A stretch of 64,000 bases of DNA from an uncultured Varibaculum sp. Lineage in GTDB: Bacteria > Actinomycetota > Actinomycetes > Actinomycetales > Actinomycetaceae. Below, piece after piece: positions 44,193 to 53,388 of the stretch (its first letter is position 1; the number at the start of each line of letters is the position of its first letter). The notes under the pieces were generated by a model. The model was given only the letters and a program-made list of their open reading frames with translations. It had not been told where the DNA came from and did no database searches. A program made the position numbers and the translations under genes. The stretch is taken from contig NZ_CABTZZ010000004.1 of the NCBI RefSeq assembly GCF_902489465.1, forward strand, positions 20,305 through 84,304, given 5' to 3'.

Positions 44193-46234
44193 TCCAAAAG
44201 ATTTTGCAACTGCTGGTGAGCAACCTGATCGGGATCCGCCCCTCGCAAAATTCTTAGAACGTCCGCCCCGAACTGTTCTAACTTGACCGGACCGATCCCT
44301 CTAAGCAACGACAACTGTTTTAGGGTTTGCGGCTTTGCAAGGGCAATATCACGCAAAGTGGTATCCGAAAACACTGTATAGGCCGGTTTCCCCTGTCCTT
44401 GAGACACGAGTAATCTCCAATGCCGCAAACGTTCAAAGCGTTCCTGCTCTTCCTGACTGGCCTCATTTAAGAATCGTTTAGTATCTTTACGAGTGCTGGG
44501 GGTACGTACGGTTTTCATCGCGGTTTCTTCCCGCGGCCACACTGGAGAGAAAAACCGGGAACAGGCGCGGGTAGCCTTACGGTCTAGGGAACGTTTTTCC
44601 GCATAACTAACATATAGCTCATCGCGCGCTCTGGTTACGGCCACATAGGACAGGCGGCGTTCTTCCGCCAGTTCTTTTCCTGATTTCGCTTGAGTGATCG
44701 GCAGCAGCCCCTCGCTGGCTCCCGCCAGGAAAACAATTTTCCACTCTAAACCTTTGGCGGAATGGATGGAAGCCAAAGTAACTCCCCCGCCAGAAGGATC
44801 AAGTTGCGCCTGGGCAAGCTCTTGCCATTCCTGTACCAGAGCGGGCAGTGATAATCCCGCTGCCTCTTTGAGCTGTGCCTGTGCGACCAGGGTATTTAAC
44901 GCCTCCCAACGATCGAGGATCGCCCCCTGAGTGTCAGGAGCCTGCTGCGACCACCCGAGAGGTCTAGCTAATTCCGCCACGATTTCTCCGAGGTTGCCTT
45001 GCGCCCCGCGGCGGGCGATCACACTTGCCTGTTTTACGAGGGTGGAAACTTCGGGGCGTTTAAAGAATCCTTCTGCGCCGCGCACCCAATATTTCACATC
45101 CTTATGTGCCAAAGCCGCTTCAAACATGCTGGATTGGGCATTGGTGCGAAATAGAACCGCGATGTCACTAGCGGGAATGCCCGCTTCAATTCGTTCCTTA
45201 ATCATTTTCGCGATAGCTGTCGCCTCGGCCTCATCATCTGGGTAGCGATCGAACTGTACCGCACTACCAGAATCGCGCATCGAGGTGAGCTTTACTGCCT
45301 GTTTTTTGGTTTGCTTATCTCGATTAACCAGTCCGTTCGCCAGGGAGACGATCTGCGGAGTCGAACGGTAATCTCGAGAAAGAGTAACCGTATGGGCACC
45401 GGGATATTCTTCAGCAAAGTTCACTAAGTATTCCGGAGTAGCACCGGCAAAAGAATAAATGGTTTGGGCAGCATCCCCCACTACACAAAGATCACGATTT
45501 GATTGCCCCAGCCACAGCTCTAACAGGTGTTTTTGTAGGGGAGAAATATCCTGATACTCATCGACCACAAAGAAGCGATATTGGGAGCGGATCTGCTGGG
45601 CAATATCAGGACGTTCCTCGATCATTCCACAGGTCAAAGCCAGTACGTCTTCAAAATCTATAACGGATCGCTCTCTTTTAGCCTCGCTATATCCGCGCAG
45701 AATATCAGCCATATCGTAAGTGGAAATCCCCGCCGGCGGCTGTGTCCCAGTACTTTTTACCCATTTTCCATATTCTTCCGGACTGACCATACTCACCGCG
45801 GCCATTTCAATCGCTGCGCAATAATCACGTACTGCCGCCCGCTCTTTAGGGAGTCCCAGCCGGGCAGCTACCGCCCCTACCAGCGAAGATTTATTTTCTA
45901 TTAGTTTTGGTAACTGCCCACCGATGACAGTGGGCCAAAAATATCTAAGCTGTCGCAAAGCAGCCGAATGGAATGTACGCGCTTGCACGCCCTGCACCCC
46001 TAGTAGCCGCAAACGCGACCCCATTTCTGCCGCTGCCCGCACCGTGAATGTCACGGCTAAAACCGAATAGGGGTTATAGACCCCGGTTCGCACCCCATAG
46101 GCGATACGATAGGTAATCGCCCGAGTTTTACCGGTGCCCGCACCCGCCCTAATACATACTGGCCCCCGCAAAGCCCTGGCAGCTTTTGCCTGATCAGGGT
46201 CTAAATGTTTTAAAAGTTCTTCTGCCTGCTCCAC
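44189..46234 (-). CDS. uvrD2: ATP-dependent DNA helicase UvrD2 (SF1A with HRDC domain)
   Basis: Superfamily 1A 3'-5' helicase. Walker A is AGAGTGKTRAITYR (near residue 32), motif II is FVVDEYQDIS, motif III is GDAAQTIYSFAGA, motif V is SIHSAKGLEWKIVF and motif VI is YVAVTRARDELYVSYA. A C-terminal HRDC domain (last ~75 residues) marks UvrD2. The open frame extends to an ATG at 46297, overlapping nudC by 53 nt. I prefer the GTG at 46234 (681 residues), which follows the nudC stop and has a TAAGCT box 7 nt upstream, fitting a leaderless start inside the nudC end. Same nudC-uvrD2 order as Rv3199c-Rv3198c. Confidence 0.93.
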   Translation of the reverse strand: MEQAEELLKHLDPDQAKAARALRGPVCIRAGAGTGKTRAITYRIAYGVRTGVYNPYSVLAVTFTVRAAAEMGSRLRLLGVQGVQARTFHSAALRQLRYFWPTVIGGQLPKLIENKSSLVGAVAARLGLPKERAAVRDYCAAIEMAAVSMVSPEEYGKWVKSTGTQPPAGISTYDMADILRGYSEAKRERSVIDFEDVLALTCGMIEERPDIAQQIRSQYRFFVVDEYQDISPLQKHLLELWLGQSNRDLCVVGDAAQTIYSFAGATPEYLVNFAEEYPGAHTVTLSRDYRSTPQIVSLANGLVNRDKQTKKQAVKLTSMRDSGSAVQFDRYPDDEAEATAIAKMIKERIEAGIPASDIAVLFRTNAQSSMFEAALAHKDVKYWVRGAEGFFKRPEVSTLVKQASVIARRGAQGNLGEIVAELARPLGWSQQAPDTQGAILDRWEALNTLVAQAQLKEAAGLSLPALVQEWQELAQAQLDPSGGGVTLASIHSAKGLEWKIVFLAGASEGLLPITQAKSGKELAEERRLSYVAVTRARDELYVSYAEKRSLDRKATRACSRFFSPVWPREETAMKTVRTPSTRKDTKRFLNEASQEEQERFERLRHWRLLVSQGQGKPAYTVFSDTTLRDIALAKPQTLKQLSLLRGIGPVKLEQFGADVLRILRGADPDQVAHQQLQNLLD

Positions 46235-46244
46235 GTCAATCAGC

Positions 46245-47315
46245 TTATAGGTAGTTGGCTGGGGGACGAACAATTGGTGAGCCCAACCAGTTTTCAATCA
46301 AGTTTGAGGCGATTGTGGACGGCCCGGGAGGACTGATTTGCCTACTGGCCACTAACTCCATGAATTCGGCGCGAGTTACCCACAACGCACGATCGACCTC
46401 GGTTTCATCCAAAATAAAATAGGGGGTGCGTGAGCGAGCAGAAAACCCTAACATTAGCGAACGCGGGTAAGGCCAAGGTTGAGAGGTAAGATAGCGTACT
46501 TCATCGACTTCCAGTCCCACTTCTTCCCCAACTTCCCGGTGAACCGCGCCCTCTAAAGATTCCCCGGCTTCTACATAGCCGGCAATCACCGAATAGAAGT
46601 TAGCCTCCCAAGCCGAGTTATGTGCCAGCAGCAACCGGTCGGCCTCATCATTTATAGCAACGATTACGGAAGGATCTTGGCGGGGGTAAAAAATTTCTCT
46701 GCACCTAGGACAGTGAAGTTCCCAACCTGCGGTCGCGATTTCAAGTCGCGTGGCACAACGCAAACAATAGTTAGTGTCCAAGTGCCAGAGTCCCAGACAA
46801 GTCGCGTGGGTAGCAATGGCCGCATCTTGACCGTTTAAAAAGGCTCCCACTTGACGTAAGGGAATTAGTCGTAGAGATGCTTCCGTGTGTTCAGCAAGTC
46901 CTGCCAGTTCATGGTCATTAATGAACAGGGCAACTCGGCTGGTGGCACCGCTTCTGCCCAAGTACCAGGCTTTGCCTGCTTGGTAACGTTCATCCCAGGA
47001 CTGTATTTGTCCTAAAAACTGCCGCTCACCGCTAGAAAGACGGTAGAGGCTTCCCGTCCCGAAAGGAGCCGAAACGTGGAAACGGGAGGCCGTTATTTCC
47101 GGAGCCACACTGACTCCGTCACTTAGCGGCAAGAGAACCCGACGCCGATCGGAGACCGCAAAAACTTCCGTCGCGCCCTCTCGCAGTAGGCTGGGTACAT
47201 GCACGAACTGGCGACAACCCGTATCCAGATCGATGCGATAACGCGAAAGAGCAGGACTATCCATAAACACTAACCTATCCGTTTTACCGGCCAGCGGCAT
47301 CTGGAGGACGCGCAA
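46245..47315 (-). CDS. nudC: NADH pyrophosphatase / NAD-RNA decapping Nudix enzyme
   Basis: The zinc ribbon CLRCATRLEIATAGWELHCPRC (split; two CxxC pairs near 190-210) is followed by the Nudix box GYVEAGESLEGAVHREVGEEVG (split, about 251-272) and the NudC marker SQPWPYPRSLM (about 288-298). The enzyme cleaves NADH and can remove NAD caps from RNA. The longest frame starts with a TTG at 47315 that has TAGAAT 6 nt upstream, so a leaderless TTG start is possible; an ATG five codons on is the alternative. Divergent from rph. Confidence 0.92.
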   Translation of the reverse strand: MRVLQMPLAGKTDRLVFMDSPALSRYRIDLDTGCRQFVHVPSLLREGATEVFAVSDRRRVLLPLSDGVSVAPEITASRFHVSAPFGTGSLYRLSSGERQFLGQIQSWDERYQAGKAWYLGRSGATSRVALFINDHELAGLAEHTEASLRLIPLRQVGAFLNGQDAAIATHATCLGLWHLDTNYCLRCATRLEIATAGWELHCPRCREIFYPRQDPSVIVAINDEADRLLLAHNSAWEANFYSVIAGYVEAGESLEGAVHREVGEEVGLEVDEVRYLTSQPWPYPRSLMLGFSARSRTPYFILDETEVDRALWVTRAEFMELVASRQISPPGPSTIASNLIENWLGSPIVRPPANYL

Positions 47316-47532
47316 ATGTCGATTCTAAATTGCAGGAAGTCTGTTGCTACGCGCCTAAATTAAGTCCCTCTGGGAAGGCGGCTATTATCCTCCTATTTAC
47401 CGCAATCACTGTCCGGAAAGTTGAAACTTGCTGCACTTTCCTCGCCTAGTATCTCAGCCATGGGAAAAAAGCGGAGGTGCCGAGCCGGAGTGCCAATGCT
47501 GCCAAAAACCGCAGTCATCTATAATCGGAAAC

Positions 47533-48267
47533 GTGAGTATAGAAAAGTTTGTACGCGCCGATGGACGCGCTTTTGACCAGATGCGACCGCTAACAATTAC
47601 CCGTGGCTGGGCAAAACAGGCCGAAGGCTCCGTGCTGATTGACTGCGGAAATACCCGCGTCCTCTGCAATGCCTCCCTGACCCAAGGGGTTCCGCGGTGG
47701 CGGCAAGATTCTGGCCTGGGATGGGTGACTGCTGAGTATGCAATGCTGCCACGCGCCACCTCCACTCGTTCGGGACGCGAATCGGTACGGGGAAAAATCG
47801 GGGGACGCACCCATGAGATTTCACGTTTAATTGGCCGCTCCCTGCGAGCCATAGTAGATATGAGCGCCCTAGGAGAAAACACCATTGTGCTGGACTGCGA
47901 CGTGTTATCGGCTGATGGCGGTACCCGCACGACTTCGATTACCGGCGCCTATGTGGCTTTGGTGGATGCCATAAAAGTAGGACAAGAAAAAGGATGGATC
48001 CGTCCCGGCAAGGTGCTATCCGATTCACTATGTGCGGTTTCGGTAGGATTTATTGAAGGAAACGCCCTGCTAGATCTGCCCTATGAAGAGGATTCGCGCG
48101 CGGATGTCGATATGAACATCGTGGCGACCGGCTCGGGAAAGTTCGTTGAAATCCAAGGGACTGCCGAGGGCGAAGCTTTTAATCGTTCCCAGTTGAACCA
48201 GCTCTTGGATCTGGCCGATAAAGGAATCCAAGAGATTTCCCGCATCCAAACCGAGGCACTATCGTGA
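47533..48267 (+). CDS. rph: Ribonuclease PH
   Basis: Phosphorolytic 3' exonuclease that trims tRNA 3' ends. RADGRAFDQMRPLTITRGW opens the protein; GNTRVLCNAS, RESVRGKIGGRTHEISRLIGRSLRA (split), DCDVLSADGGTRTTSITGA and EIQGTAEGEAF are family signatures. The frame continues 35 codons upstream, but that part is unrelated. I choose the GTG at 47533 (244 residues), preceded exactly 7 nt upstream by a perfect TATAAT, a clear leaderless promoter. It overlaps rdgB by 4 nt. Confidence 0.95.
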   Translation: MSIEKFVRADGRAFDQMRPLTITRGWAKQAEGSVLIDCGNTRVLCNASLTQGVPRWRQDSGLGWVTAEYAMLPRATSTRSGRESVRGKIGGRTHEISRLIGRSLRAIVDMSALGENTIVLDCDVLSADGGTRTTSITGAYVALVDAIKVGQEKGWIRPGKVLSDSLCAVSVGFIEGNALLDLPYEEDSRADVDMNIVATGSGKFVEIQGTAEGEAFNRSQLNQLLDLADKGIQEISRIQTEALS

Positions 48268-48923
48268 AAATACCTCCCGGCGCGCGTTTGATCCTCGCCA
48301 CCCATAATCCCCATAAGGTACGCGAACTTGCCGAGATTCTTTGTCCGTTAATCCCCGGTTTTTCTCCGGAAATGATTGTGGGAGCCGAGGGGCTGGGGAT
48401 CGAAGAACCGGTAGAGGACGGGGTAAGTTTCACTGAAAACGCACTGATAAAAGCCCGTCTAGTAGCACAGCGAACCGGCTTGCCGGCAGTTGCTGATGAC
48501 TCGGGACTATGCGTAGATATTTTAGGGGGTGCTCCCGGAATTTTCTCGGCACGCTGGTGTGGGCATCATGGGGATGACCAAGCGAACCTAGAGTTACTAC
48601 TCAACCAATTGGCGGACGTACCTGCAGAAAATCGTGGCGCCAGTTTTGTATGTGCGGCAGTGCTAGTCTCGCCGGCTGGCTTAGAGCGACACTGCCTCGG
48701 GAAAATGACTGGGAAGTTGCTTACTGCGCCCCGCGGTGAAGGCGGATTTGGCTACGACCCGATTTTTATAGCTGAAAATCAGCAGCATTCGAATGCCGAA
48801 CTAAGTCCGAGTGAAAAGAATGCTCTGTCACATCGGGGCAAAGCCTTCCGCGCCCTCGCCCCTGCAATCGCTGCCACTATTGAACTAGGAGGAAACGTTA
48901 CCCCTGCTCAAGCACGACCCTAA
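48264..48923 (+). CDS. rdgB: dITP/XTP pyrophosphatase (RdgB/HAM1 family)
   Basis: Removes deaminated purine nucleotides (ITP, dITP, XTP) from the pool. Signatures are LATHNPHKVREL (about 10-21), SFTENALIKARLVA (about 56-69), ADDSGLCVDILGGAPGIFSARWCG (split, about 77-100), GEGGFGYDPIF (about 158-168), and LSPSEKNALSHRGKA (about 179-193). GTG start overlapping the rph stop (GTGA), so translation is coupled. The rph-rdgB order matches Rv1340-Rv1341. Confidence 0.95.
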   Translation: MKIPPGARLILATHNPHKVRELAEILCPLIPGFSPEMIVGAEGLGIEEPVEDGVSFTENALIKARLVAQRTGLPAVADDSGLCVDILGGAPGIFSARWCGHHGDDQANLELLLNQLADVPAENRGASFVCAAVLVSPAGLERHCLGKMTGKLLTAPRGEGGFGYDPIFIAENQQHSNAELSPSEKNALSHRGKAFRALAPAIAATIELGGNVTPAQARP

Positions 48924-48947
48924 CTAGATACGTCCTACTTGGGGATC

Positions 48948-49733
48948 CTAAAGCTCGAACCTCATCCCGGAGCGAGCAATTTCGAGATCTCCGCGCCAGG
49001 TAGTTTTTGCTTCGTTTAACGGCACTTCTGGGTCTGTCCAGGGCTGAATATGGGTGAGCACCAGCTTGCTGGTTCCCGAGTTCTGTGCCACCCGGCCGGC
49101 TCGATCCCCCGACATATGGATACCGCGAACCTCATCTTCCCCGGTAAAACCGCATTCAGAGAGGAATAGATCCGAGTTGGTGGCGGCTTGTACCAGGGTG
49201 TCGCACTCATCAGAATCTCCCGAATAAGTGAAAACCGCCTGACCGTTCTTACCAGGACCGGTGACCCGGAAAGAAAAAGCAGGAACCGAGTGCCAAGCCG
49301 CGAAGGGTTTAATCTGCAAGGGACCGACATTAAATTCTCGTCCCTGCTTTATATGGTGGAATTCGAATTCTGAGCTGAAGTCGTCGCGGGGACTAAAACC
49401 ATCTAGGCCGCGCACTCGATCCTTTACCCCCTTGGGGGCATACACGGGAATCGGCCCTAGCTCTCCCCTAGGGTGCCAACGCCTGTGTACCTGCATCGAT
49501 ACTATATCTGAGCAGTGATCCGCATGCAGGTGAGAGAGTACTACCGCGTCTAGTTTTGTCGGATCCGTGTAGTTCCACAGCTGTCCGAAAGAGCCGGGAC
49601 CTAAATCAAAAACTACCGAATAGGTGTGGGGCAGACCTAGAGAGTCGGTTCCTTCTGCTTGTAAAAGATAGCAAGACGCCGGGGAGGCCGGGCCGGACAT
49701 GGAACCGGTTACCCCTACCACTGTCAGGATCAT
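48948..49733 (-). CDS. MBL-fold metallohydrolase, Rv1339-like (cAMP phosphodiesterase family)
   Basis: The 261-residue metallo-beta-lactamase fold has VLSHLHADHCSD (HxHxDH, about 65-76), a later His and Asp in GDSDECD (about 173-179), LFLSECGFTGED, and HMSGDRAGRVAQ (about 207-218). The M. tuberculosis homologue Rv1339 lies between murI and rph, as here, and has been reported as an atypical class II cAMP phosphodiesterase. It overlaps murI by 4 nt (ATGA). The enzymatic role here is inferred by family and position. Confidence 0.85.
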   Translation of the reverse strand: MILTVVGVTGSMSGPASPASCYLLQAEGTDSLGLPHTYSVVFDLGPGSFGQLWNYTDPTKLDAVVLSHLHADHCSDIVSMQVHRRWHPRGELGPIPVYAPKGVKDRVRGLDGFSPRDDFSSEFEFHHIKQGREFNVGPLQIKPFAAWHSVPAFSFRVTGPGKNGQAVFTYSGDSDECDTLVQAATNSDLFLSECGFTGEDEVRGIHMSGDRAGRVAQNSGTSKLVLTHIQPWTDPEVPLNEAKTTWRGDLEIARSGMRFEL

Positions 49734-50545
49734 TTCGTGATTTCCTCCTCTTTAATTCCATTAAAGTTAGCCCCCATTATTCGGGAGGCGAGGGCGATAA
49801 AACTCTCTTTAGTTTCGGTGCATATAAAGCGGTGATCTGCTTTTTGTGCCCCAAAGGGACGCAACATTTTTGCTTCCACCAGTTCGCCATAAACTTTTCT
49901 GGCAACTGAGGAGGAAGAAGAAATCAGGGAGACGTTTTCTCCCATGAAATAGGAGATTGGCCCTTCTAGCAGTGGGTAGTGGGTACAACCGAGAACTAAA
50001 GTATCTACTCCTGCTTCTTTGAGAGGAGTTAGATATTCTTCCGTAACGTCAAATAGTTCCTGAGAGGCGGTGATACCTTCTTCTGCGAATTCAACGAAAC
50101 GCGGGCACGCTTGGGTGAAAACTTCCGCCCCCATTTTTGAAAGCTTCCTCTGATATACCCCGGAATCAATAGTTGCCCGGGTGCCGATGACTCCGATCTT
50201 GCCGTTACGTGAACGGGTAACCGCATGTTCAACTGCGGGCTGTACCACTTCGACTACTGGTATTCCCTGCTCTTCTTGGTATCTAATCCGCGCCTGATCT
50301 AACACCGCACACGAGGCAGTATTACAGGCAATTACCAGCATTTTTACCCCGGATTCCACCAGAGAATCCATAATCGACAGGGAATAGCCCCGCACAGTTT
50401 CCAGCTCTTTTTCCCCGTATGGAGTGTGGGCAGTATCCCCTACATAACGAATCTCTTCGCGTGGCAACACATTAAGAACTGCGCGCGCGACCGTTAGTCC
50501 CCCAACTCCGGAGTCAAAAATACCAATAGCGGCTTCATTAGTCAC
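49730..50545 (-). CDS. murI: Glutamate racemase
   Basis: Makes D-glutamate for peptidoglycan. The two catalytic Cys are in IACNTASCAVLD (about 72-83) and LVLGCTHYPLL (about 185-195); the start IGIFDSGVGGLTVAR and GDTAHTPYGEK are typical. 271 residues. GTG start with TAGGCT 7 nt upstream and no ribosome site, so the gene may have its own leaderless promoter inside the end of the DUF2017 gene. Coupled to the MBL gene by 4-nt overlap. Confidence 0.95.
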   Translation of the reverse strand: MTNEAAIGIFDSGVGGLTVARAVLNVLPREEIRYVGDTAHTPYGEKELETVRGYSLSIMDSLVESGVKMLVIACNTASCAVLDQARIRYQEEQGIPVVEVVQPAVEHAVTRSRNGKIGVIGTRATIDSGVYQRKLSKMGAEVFTQACPRFVEFAEEGITASQELFDVTEEYLTPLKEAGVDTLVLGCTHYPLLEGPISYFMGENVSLISSSSSVARKVYGELVEAKMLRPFGAQKADHRFICTETKESFIALASRIMGANFNGIKEEEITK

Positions 50546-50555
50546 AAAAAACAGC

Positions 50556-51149
50556 CTAGCTAGGCCGCGGCCAGCAATCTATCGCCTGCAACAGTGAATC
50601 TTGCCACCCAGAGAGCCATTCATAAAAGGATGAAACCAGGACTTCTTCAAATTTTTCATCCCTTGATTTCGGTGTTACCTGCGAAGATTCGAGAGAACTG
50701 TGCTGTGCACCTTCATCGCTATCTCCCAGTTTAATTTTGCCAGATATGGCCAGACGCACATCGTTGGTTCCGCTAAGCCAATCCCACTCTTGCCCGTTTT
50801 CGATCACGATCACCGATCCGGTTTGTGATGACAGCAAAGAGTAGAGACGATCCAAGCGTTCAGCTTTCTGAGTACGTAACTGCGAATCGGTCAAGTCACG
50901 CATAGTTTGCGCGGTTGCCTCATCGGCGGATCCGGGCGGGAGTAACCGATCCAAAGAAGCGTTTTCAAGATGCATAGTACTGCCGGAGGTTTCTTCTTCG
51001 CCCTCCCCTAACATGGTGGTGATTTCAAATGGCAAGACCGGCGGATCTAGTAGGGTGCGCACTTCGCAAATGGCTTGCAGGAACAAGTCCCGTTCAACTG
51101 CCCCCATCTGGCATTCCCACCCTCCGGGAACGGGACGAAAGGTATTCAT
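50556..51149 (-). CDS. DUF2017 family protein (Rv1332-like)
   Basis: A 197-residue protein whose FLQAICEVRTLL (about 24-35), LDRLLPPGSADEATAQTMRDLTDSQLRTQKAERLDRLYSLL (in parts, about 67-107) and VRLAISGKIKLG (about 132-143) match the actinobacterial DUF2017 family always found after clpS. Function unknown; a possible link to ClpS or ClpC is only from the conserved neighbourhood. It overlaps clpS by 4 nt (ATGA). Confidence 0.85.
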   Translation of the reverse strand: MNTFRPVPGGWECQMGAVERDLFLQAICEVRTLLDPPVLPFEITTMLGEGEEETSGSTMHLENASLDRLLPPGSADEATAQTMRDLTDSQLRTQKAERLDRLYSLLSSQTGSVIVIENGQEWDWLSGTNDVRLAISGKIKLGDSDEGAQHSSLESSQVTPKSRDEKFEEVLVSSFYEWLSGWQDSLLQAIDCWPRPS

Positions 51150-51442
51150 TGTGAATCCGGTCCGCCCAAGGTAGCGCGCAAACCATAACCGTGCAACGCC
51201 TGCACTAGAGCTTCCATTCGTTCGCGAGTACCGGCGGCAACTTCCGTTTGTCCCTGGTTAAAAATTTCTAGCCGGATGCGCTTGGCTTTTTCCCGCGACA
51301 TTGAAAACTGGTGAGCTAATACTCTTTCTACATATCGGGGCTGGTTAACTGGATCTCGCAAGATAGTAACCCGCCACTGCTTTAGGCGAGTACTGTCCGA
51401 GTACGGCGGAGTACCCGGGTCTGATACCAGATCATTAACCAT
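51146..51442 (-). CDS. clpS: ClpS-family protein with altered N-degron pocket
   Basis: A 98-residue ClpS fold identified by WRVTILRDPVNQPRYVERVL (about 23-42), a central helix pair, and AAGTRERMEALVQALHGYGLRATL (split). Actinobacterial ClpS normally reads DDPVN followed by LM/TM and later VHxxG; here the first Asp is Arg (RDPVNQP) and the conserved His that contacts the N-degron amino group is Phe (EIFNQG). The adaptor surface may remain while N-end recognition is weakened. Position before DUF2017 and divergent from pncB matches Rv1331. TAGTCT lies 6 nt before the ATG (leaderless type). Confidence 0.82.
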   Translation of the reverse strand: MVNDLVSDPGTPPYSDSTRLKQWRVTILRDPVNQPRYVERVLAHQFSMSREKAKRIRLEIFNQGQTEVAAGTRERMEALVQALHGYGLRATLGGPDSQ

Positions 51443-51585
51443 ACTTCCAGACTATTAGGAAGGCGCAGGGAATGGGAGGTTTTGAAAATTATTTTTATTT
51501 CTGCATCTACAATCGAGCCCAGAACCTTGTTTCCGCCTATAAGTCGAAAACTGGATTATATCTGGTTTGTGAGTATGCTAAGATC

Positions 51586-52977
51586 ATGAGTTCTTCAGTT
51601 ACCACTTCTTTGCTAACCGATATGTACGAACTGACCATGGTGGATGCTGCCTTGCAGTCAGGAACCTGGGATCGGGGAGCTATCTTTGAGCTGTTCGGCC
51701 GGCGTCTACCCCCGGCGCGTCGCTTTGGAGTGATGGCTGGCAATGCCCGCATTATTGAGGCTCTGGAACGTTTTGAGTTTTCAAGTGAAGAGATCGACTA
51801 TTTGTCACGGGAAAAAATAGTTTCTGATGACTGCCTGGATTACCTGAAATCCTATAGATTTAAGGGAAACATTCGCGGTTACACCGAAGGGGAATGCTAT
51901 TTCGAATCCTCTCCCCTAATGCAGGTAGAGGGCACATTTGCGGAGTGCGTTTTATTAGAGACCCTATTACTGTCGATCCTAAATCATGACTGCGCGGTAG
52001 CTAGCGCGGCCTCGCGAATGACTATCGCCGCTCACGGACGCCCCTGCGTAGATATGGGAGCGAGGCGCACTCATGAACGCAGCGCAGTTTCAGCCGCCCG
52101 CGCCTCCTATATTGCTGGTTTCAGGGGGACTTCCTGCCTGGAAGCTGGCAAGCGTTACGGGATTCCCACCATCGGAACCGCTGCGCACTCTTTTACTTTG
52201 ATTCACGACTCCGAAGAAGACGCCTTCCGGGCGCAACTAGCAAACCTGGGGCCGGGCACCACTCTCTTAGTGGACACCTATGATGTTCCGCGTGCAGTTA
52301 AACGCGGGGTTAAACTGGCGAGAGAAGCCGGCGGAGAACTGGGATGCGTCCGTTTGGACTCCGGAGACCTGGTGGCGGAGGCTTTTAAGGTACGCGCACT
52401 ACTAGATTCTTTAGATGCACAAAGCACCCAGATTACAGTCACCAATGACCTGGACGAATACGCGATTGCCGCCCTCGGGGCTGCTCCTGTCGATTCCTAT
52501 GGGGTGGGCACCAAGATGGTGACTGGTTCGGGCATCCCGACGGCGGCTTTGGTTTACAAACTGGTGCAGCGCGTCAATGAGGACGGTTCCATTCATGATG
52601 TTGCCAAGCGATCGACCTCTAAATCCACTTTAGGAGGACGCAAATTTGCAGGACGCGCCCGCGGCGAGGACGGATATGCCAACGCCGAATTGGTAGTAGT
52701 CGCCGATAACGCCCAGCAAGCTGAGACCGAGTTTAAGCGCCGTAACGCCCGCCCGCTGCTAGTAGATCTGGTAACTAACGGTGAAATCAATCGTCGCTAC
52801 CTTGGCAAGCAGGCGCTGCAGGATGCGCAAGACCATCACATAAAGGCACGTAACGAGCTCCCCTACCAGGGCTGGAGGCTCTCGGCAGGAGAAGCGGCAA
52901 TCCCCACCGAGATTATTGATTTAACTGAGCGCCAGGACGAAGTAGAAGCCCCCACGAGCGCAGATCCGCGAGCCTAG
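51586..52977 (+). CDS. pncB: Nicotinate phosphoribosyltransferase
   Basis: Converts nicotinate and PRPP to nicotinate mononucleotide in NAD salvage. The 463-residue protein shows LLTDMYELTMV (about 8-18), the RRTHERSAVSAARASYIAGFRGTSCL block (split, about 160-187), TAAHSF (catalytic His region), VRLDSGDL and GVGTKMVTG. The frame extends 38 codons upstream to 51472, but that stretch is unrelated. The ATG at 51586 has a TATGCT box 6 nt upstream, a leaderless layout. Divergent from clpS. Confidence 0.94.
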   Translation: MSSSVTTSLLTDMYELTMVDAALQSGTWDRGAIFELFGRRLPPARRFGVMAGNARIIEALERFEFSSEEIDYLSREKIVSDDCLDYLKSYRFKGNIRGYTEGECYFESSPLMQVEGTFAECVLLETLLLSILNHDCAVASAASRMTIAAHGRPCVDMGARRTHERSAVSAARASYIAGFRGTSCLEAGKRYGIPTIGTAAHSFTLIHDSEEDAFRAQLANLGPGTTLLVDTYDVPRAVKRGVKLAREAGGELGCVRLDSGDLVAEAFKVRALLDSLDAQSTQITVTNDLDEYAIAALGAAPVDSYGVGTKMVTGSGIPTAALVYKLVQRVNEDGSIHDVAKRSTSKSTLGGRKFAGRARGEDGYANAELVVVADNAQQAETEFKRRNARPLLVDLVTNGEINRRYLGKQALQDAQDHHIKARNELPYQGWRLSAGEAAIPTEIIDLTERQDEVEAPTSADPRA

Positions 52978-53285
52978 CGGGAACCGGGACCGCGAAATGG
53001 CCAGTCAGGTCCGCCGGAAGCATCCATCTCTTTCTTAATCTCTACGCAGCGCGGACATATCGGGTGGTTTCGCACCTCCCGGGTGGGAACCCAGACTTTA
53101 CCGCAGAGGGCAACCACCGGTTGCCCAGTAAGTCGGGAGGTAGCCAGGCGATGGGCAGACACATAATGCGCATAACGGTCTTTGTCCCCGGGCTCTTGCC
53201 TGTGAGTTTCCGGGCGTTCAAGTACTCCTACCCCACCCTCGGTCTGTCCGCTATCTGGATCCGATAAACCGTTACGCATTTCCAT
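52974..53285 (-). CDS. DUF3039 protein with putative zinc-binding Cys
   Basis: A 103-residue actinobacterial protein. The conserved core is HYVSAHRLATSRLTGQPVVALCGKVWVPTREVRNHPICPRCVEIKKEM (in parts, about 40-88), with Cys in ALCGK and CPRC that could bind one zinc. Function unknown. Its stop overlaps the end of pncB by 4 nt on the opposite strand. Confidence 0.88.
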   Translation of the reverse strand: MEMRNGLSDPDSGQTEGGVGVLERPETHRQEPGDKDRYAHYVSAHRLATSRLTGQPVVALCGKVWVPTREVRNHPICPRCVEIKKEMDASGGPDWPFRGPGSR

Positions 53286-53388
53286 ACCCTCAATCTTAAC
53301 TACTCGCGGCAGAAAAATGTCGGTAGCTTTGGATTTAGGGCAGGCATAGAGGGATTATTTGCTGACTGCGAAAGATTCTTTCAGATTT

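Noticed and set aside
46235..46297. Longer uvrD2 start at 46297
   Set aside because: It would overlap nudC by 53 nt and adds non-conserved residues; the GTG at 46234 has a TAAGCT box 7 nt upstream.
47428..47532. Longer rph start
   Set aside because: The added 35 residues are unlike RNase PH; a perfect TATAAT lies 7 nt before the GTG at 47533.
51472..51585. Longer pncB start
   Set aside because: The 38 extra residues are aromatic-rich and non-conserved, and lie over the promoter shared with clpS.
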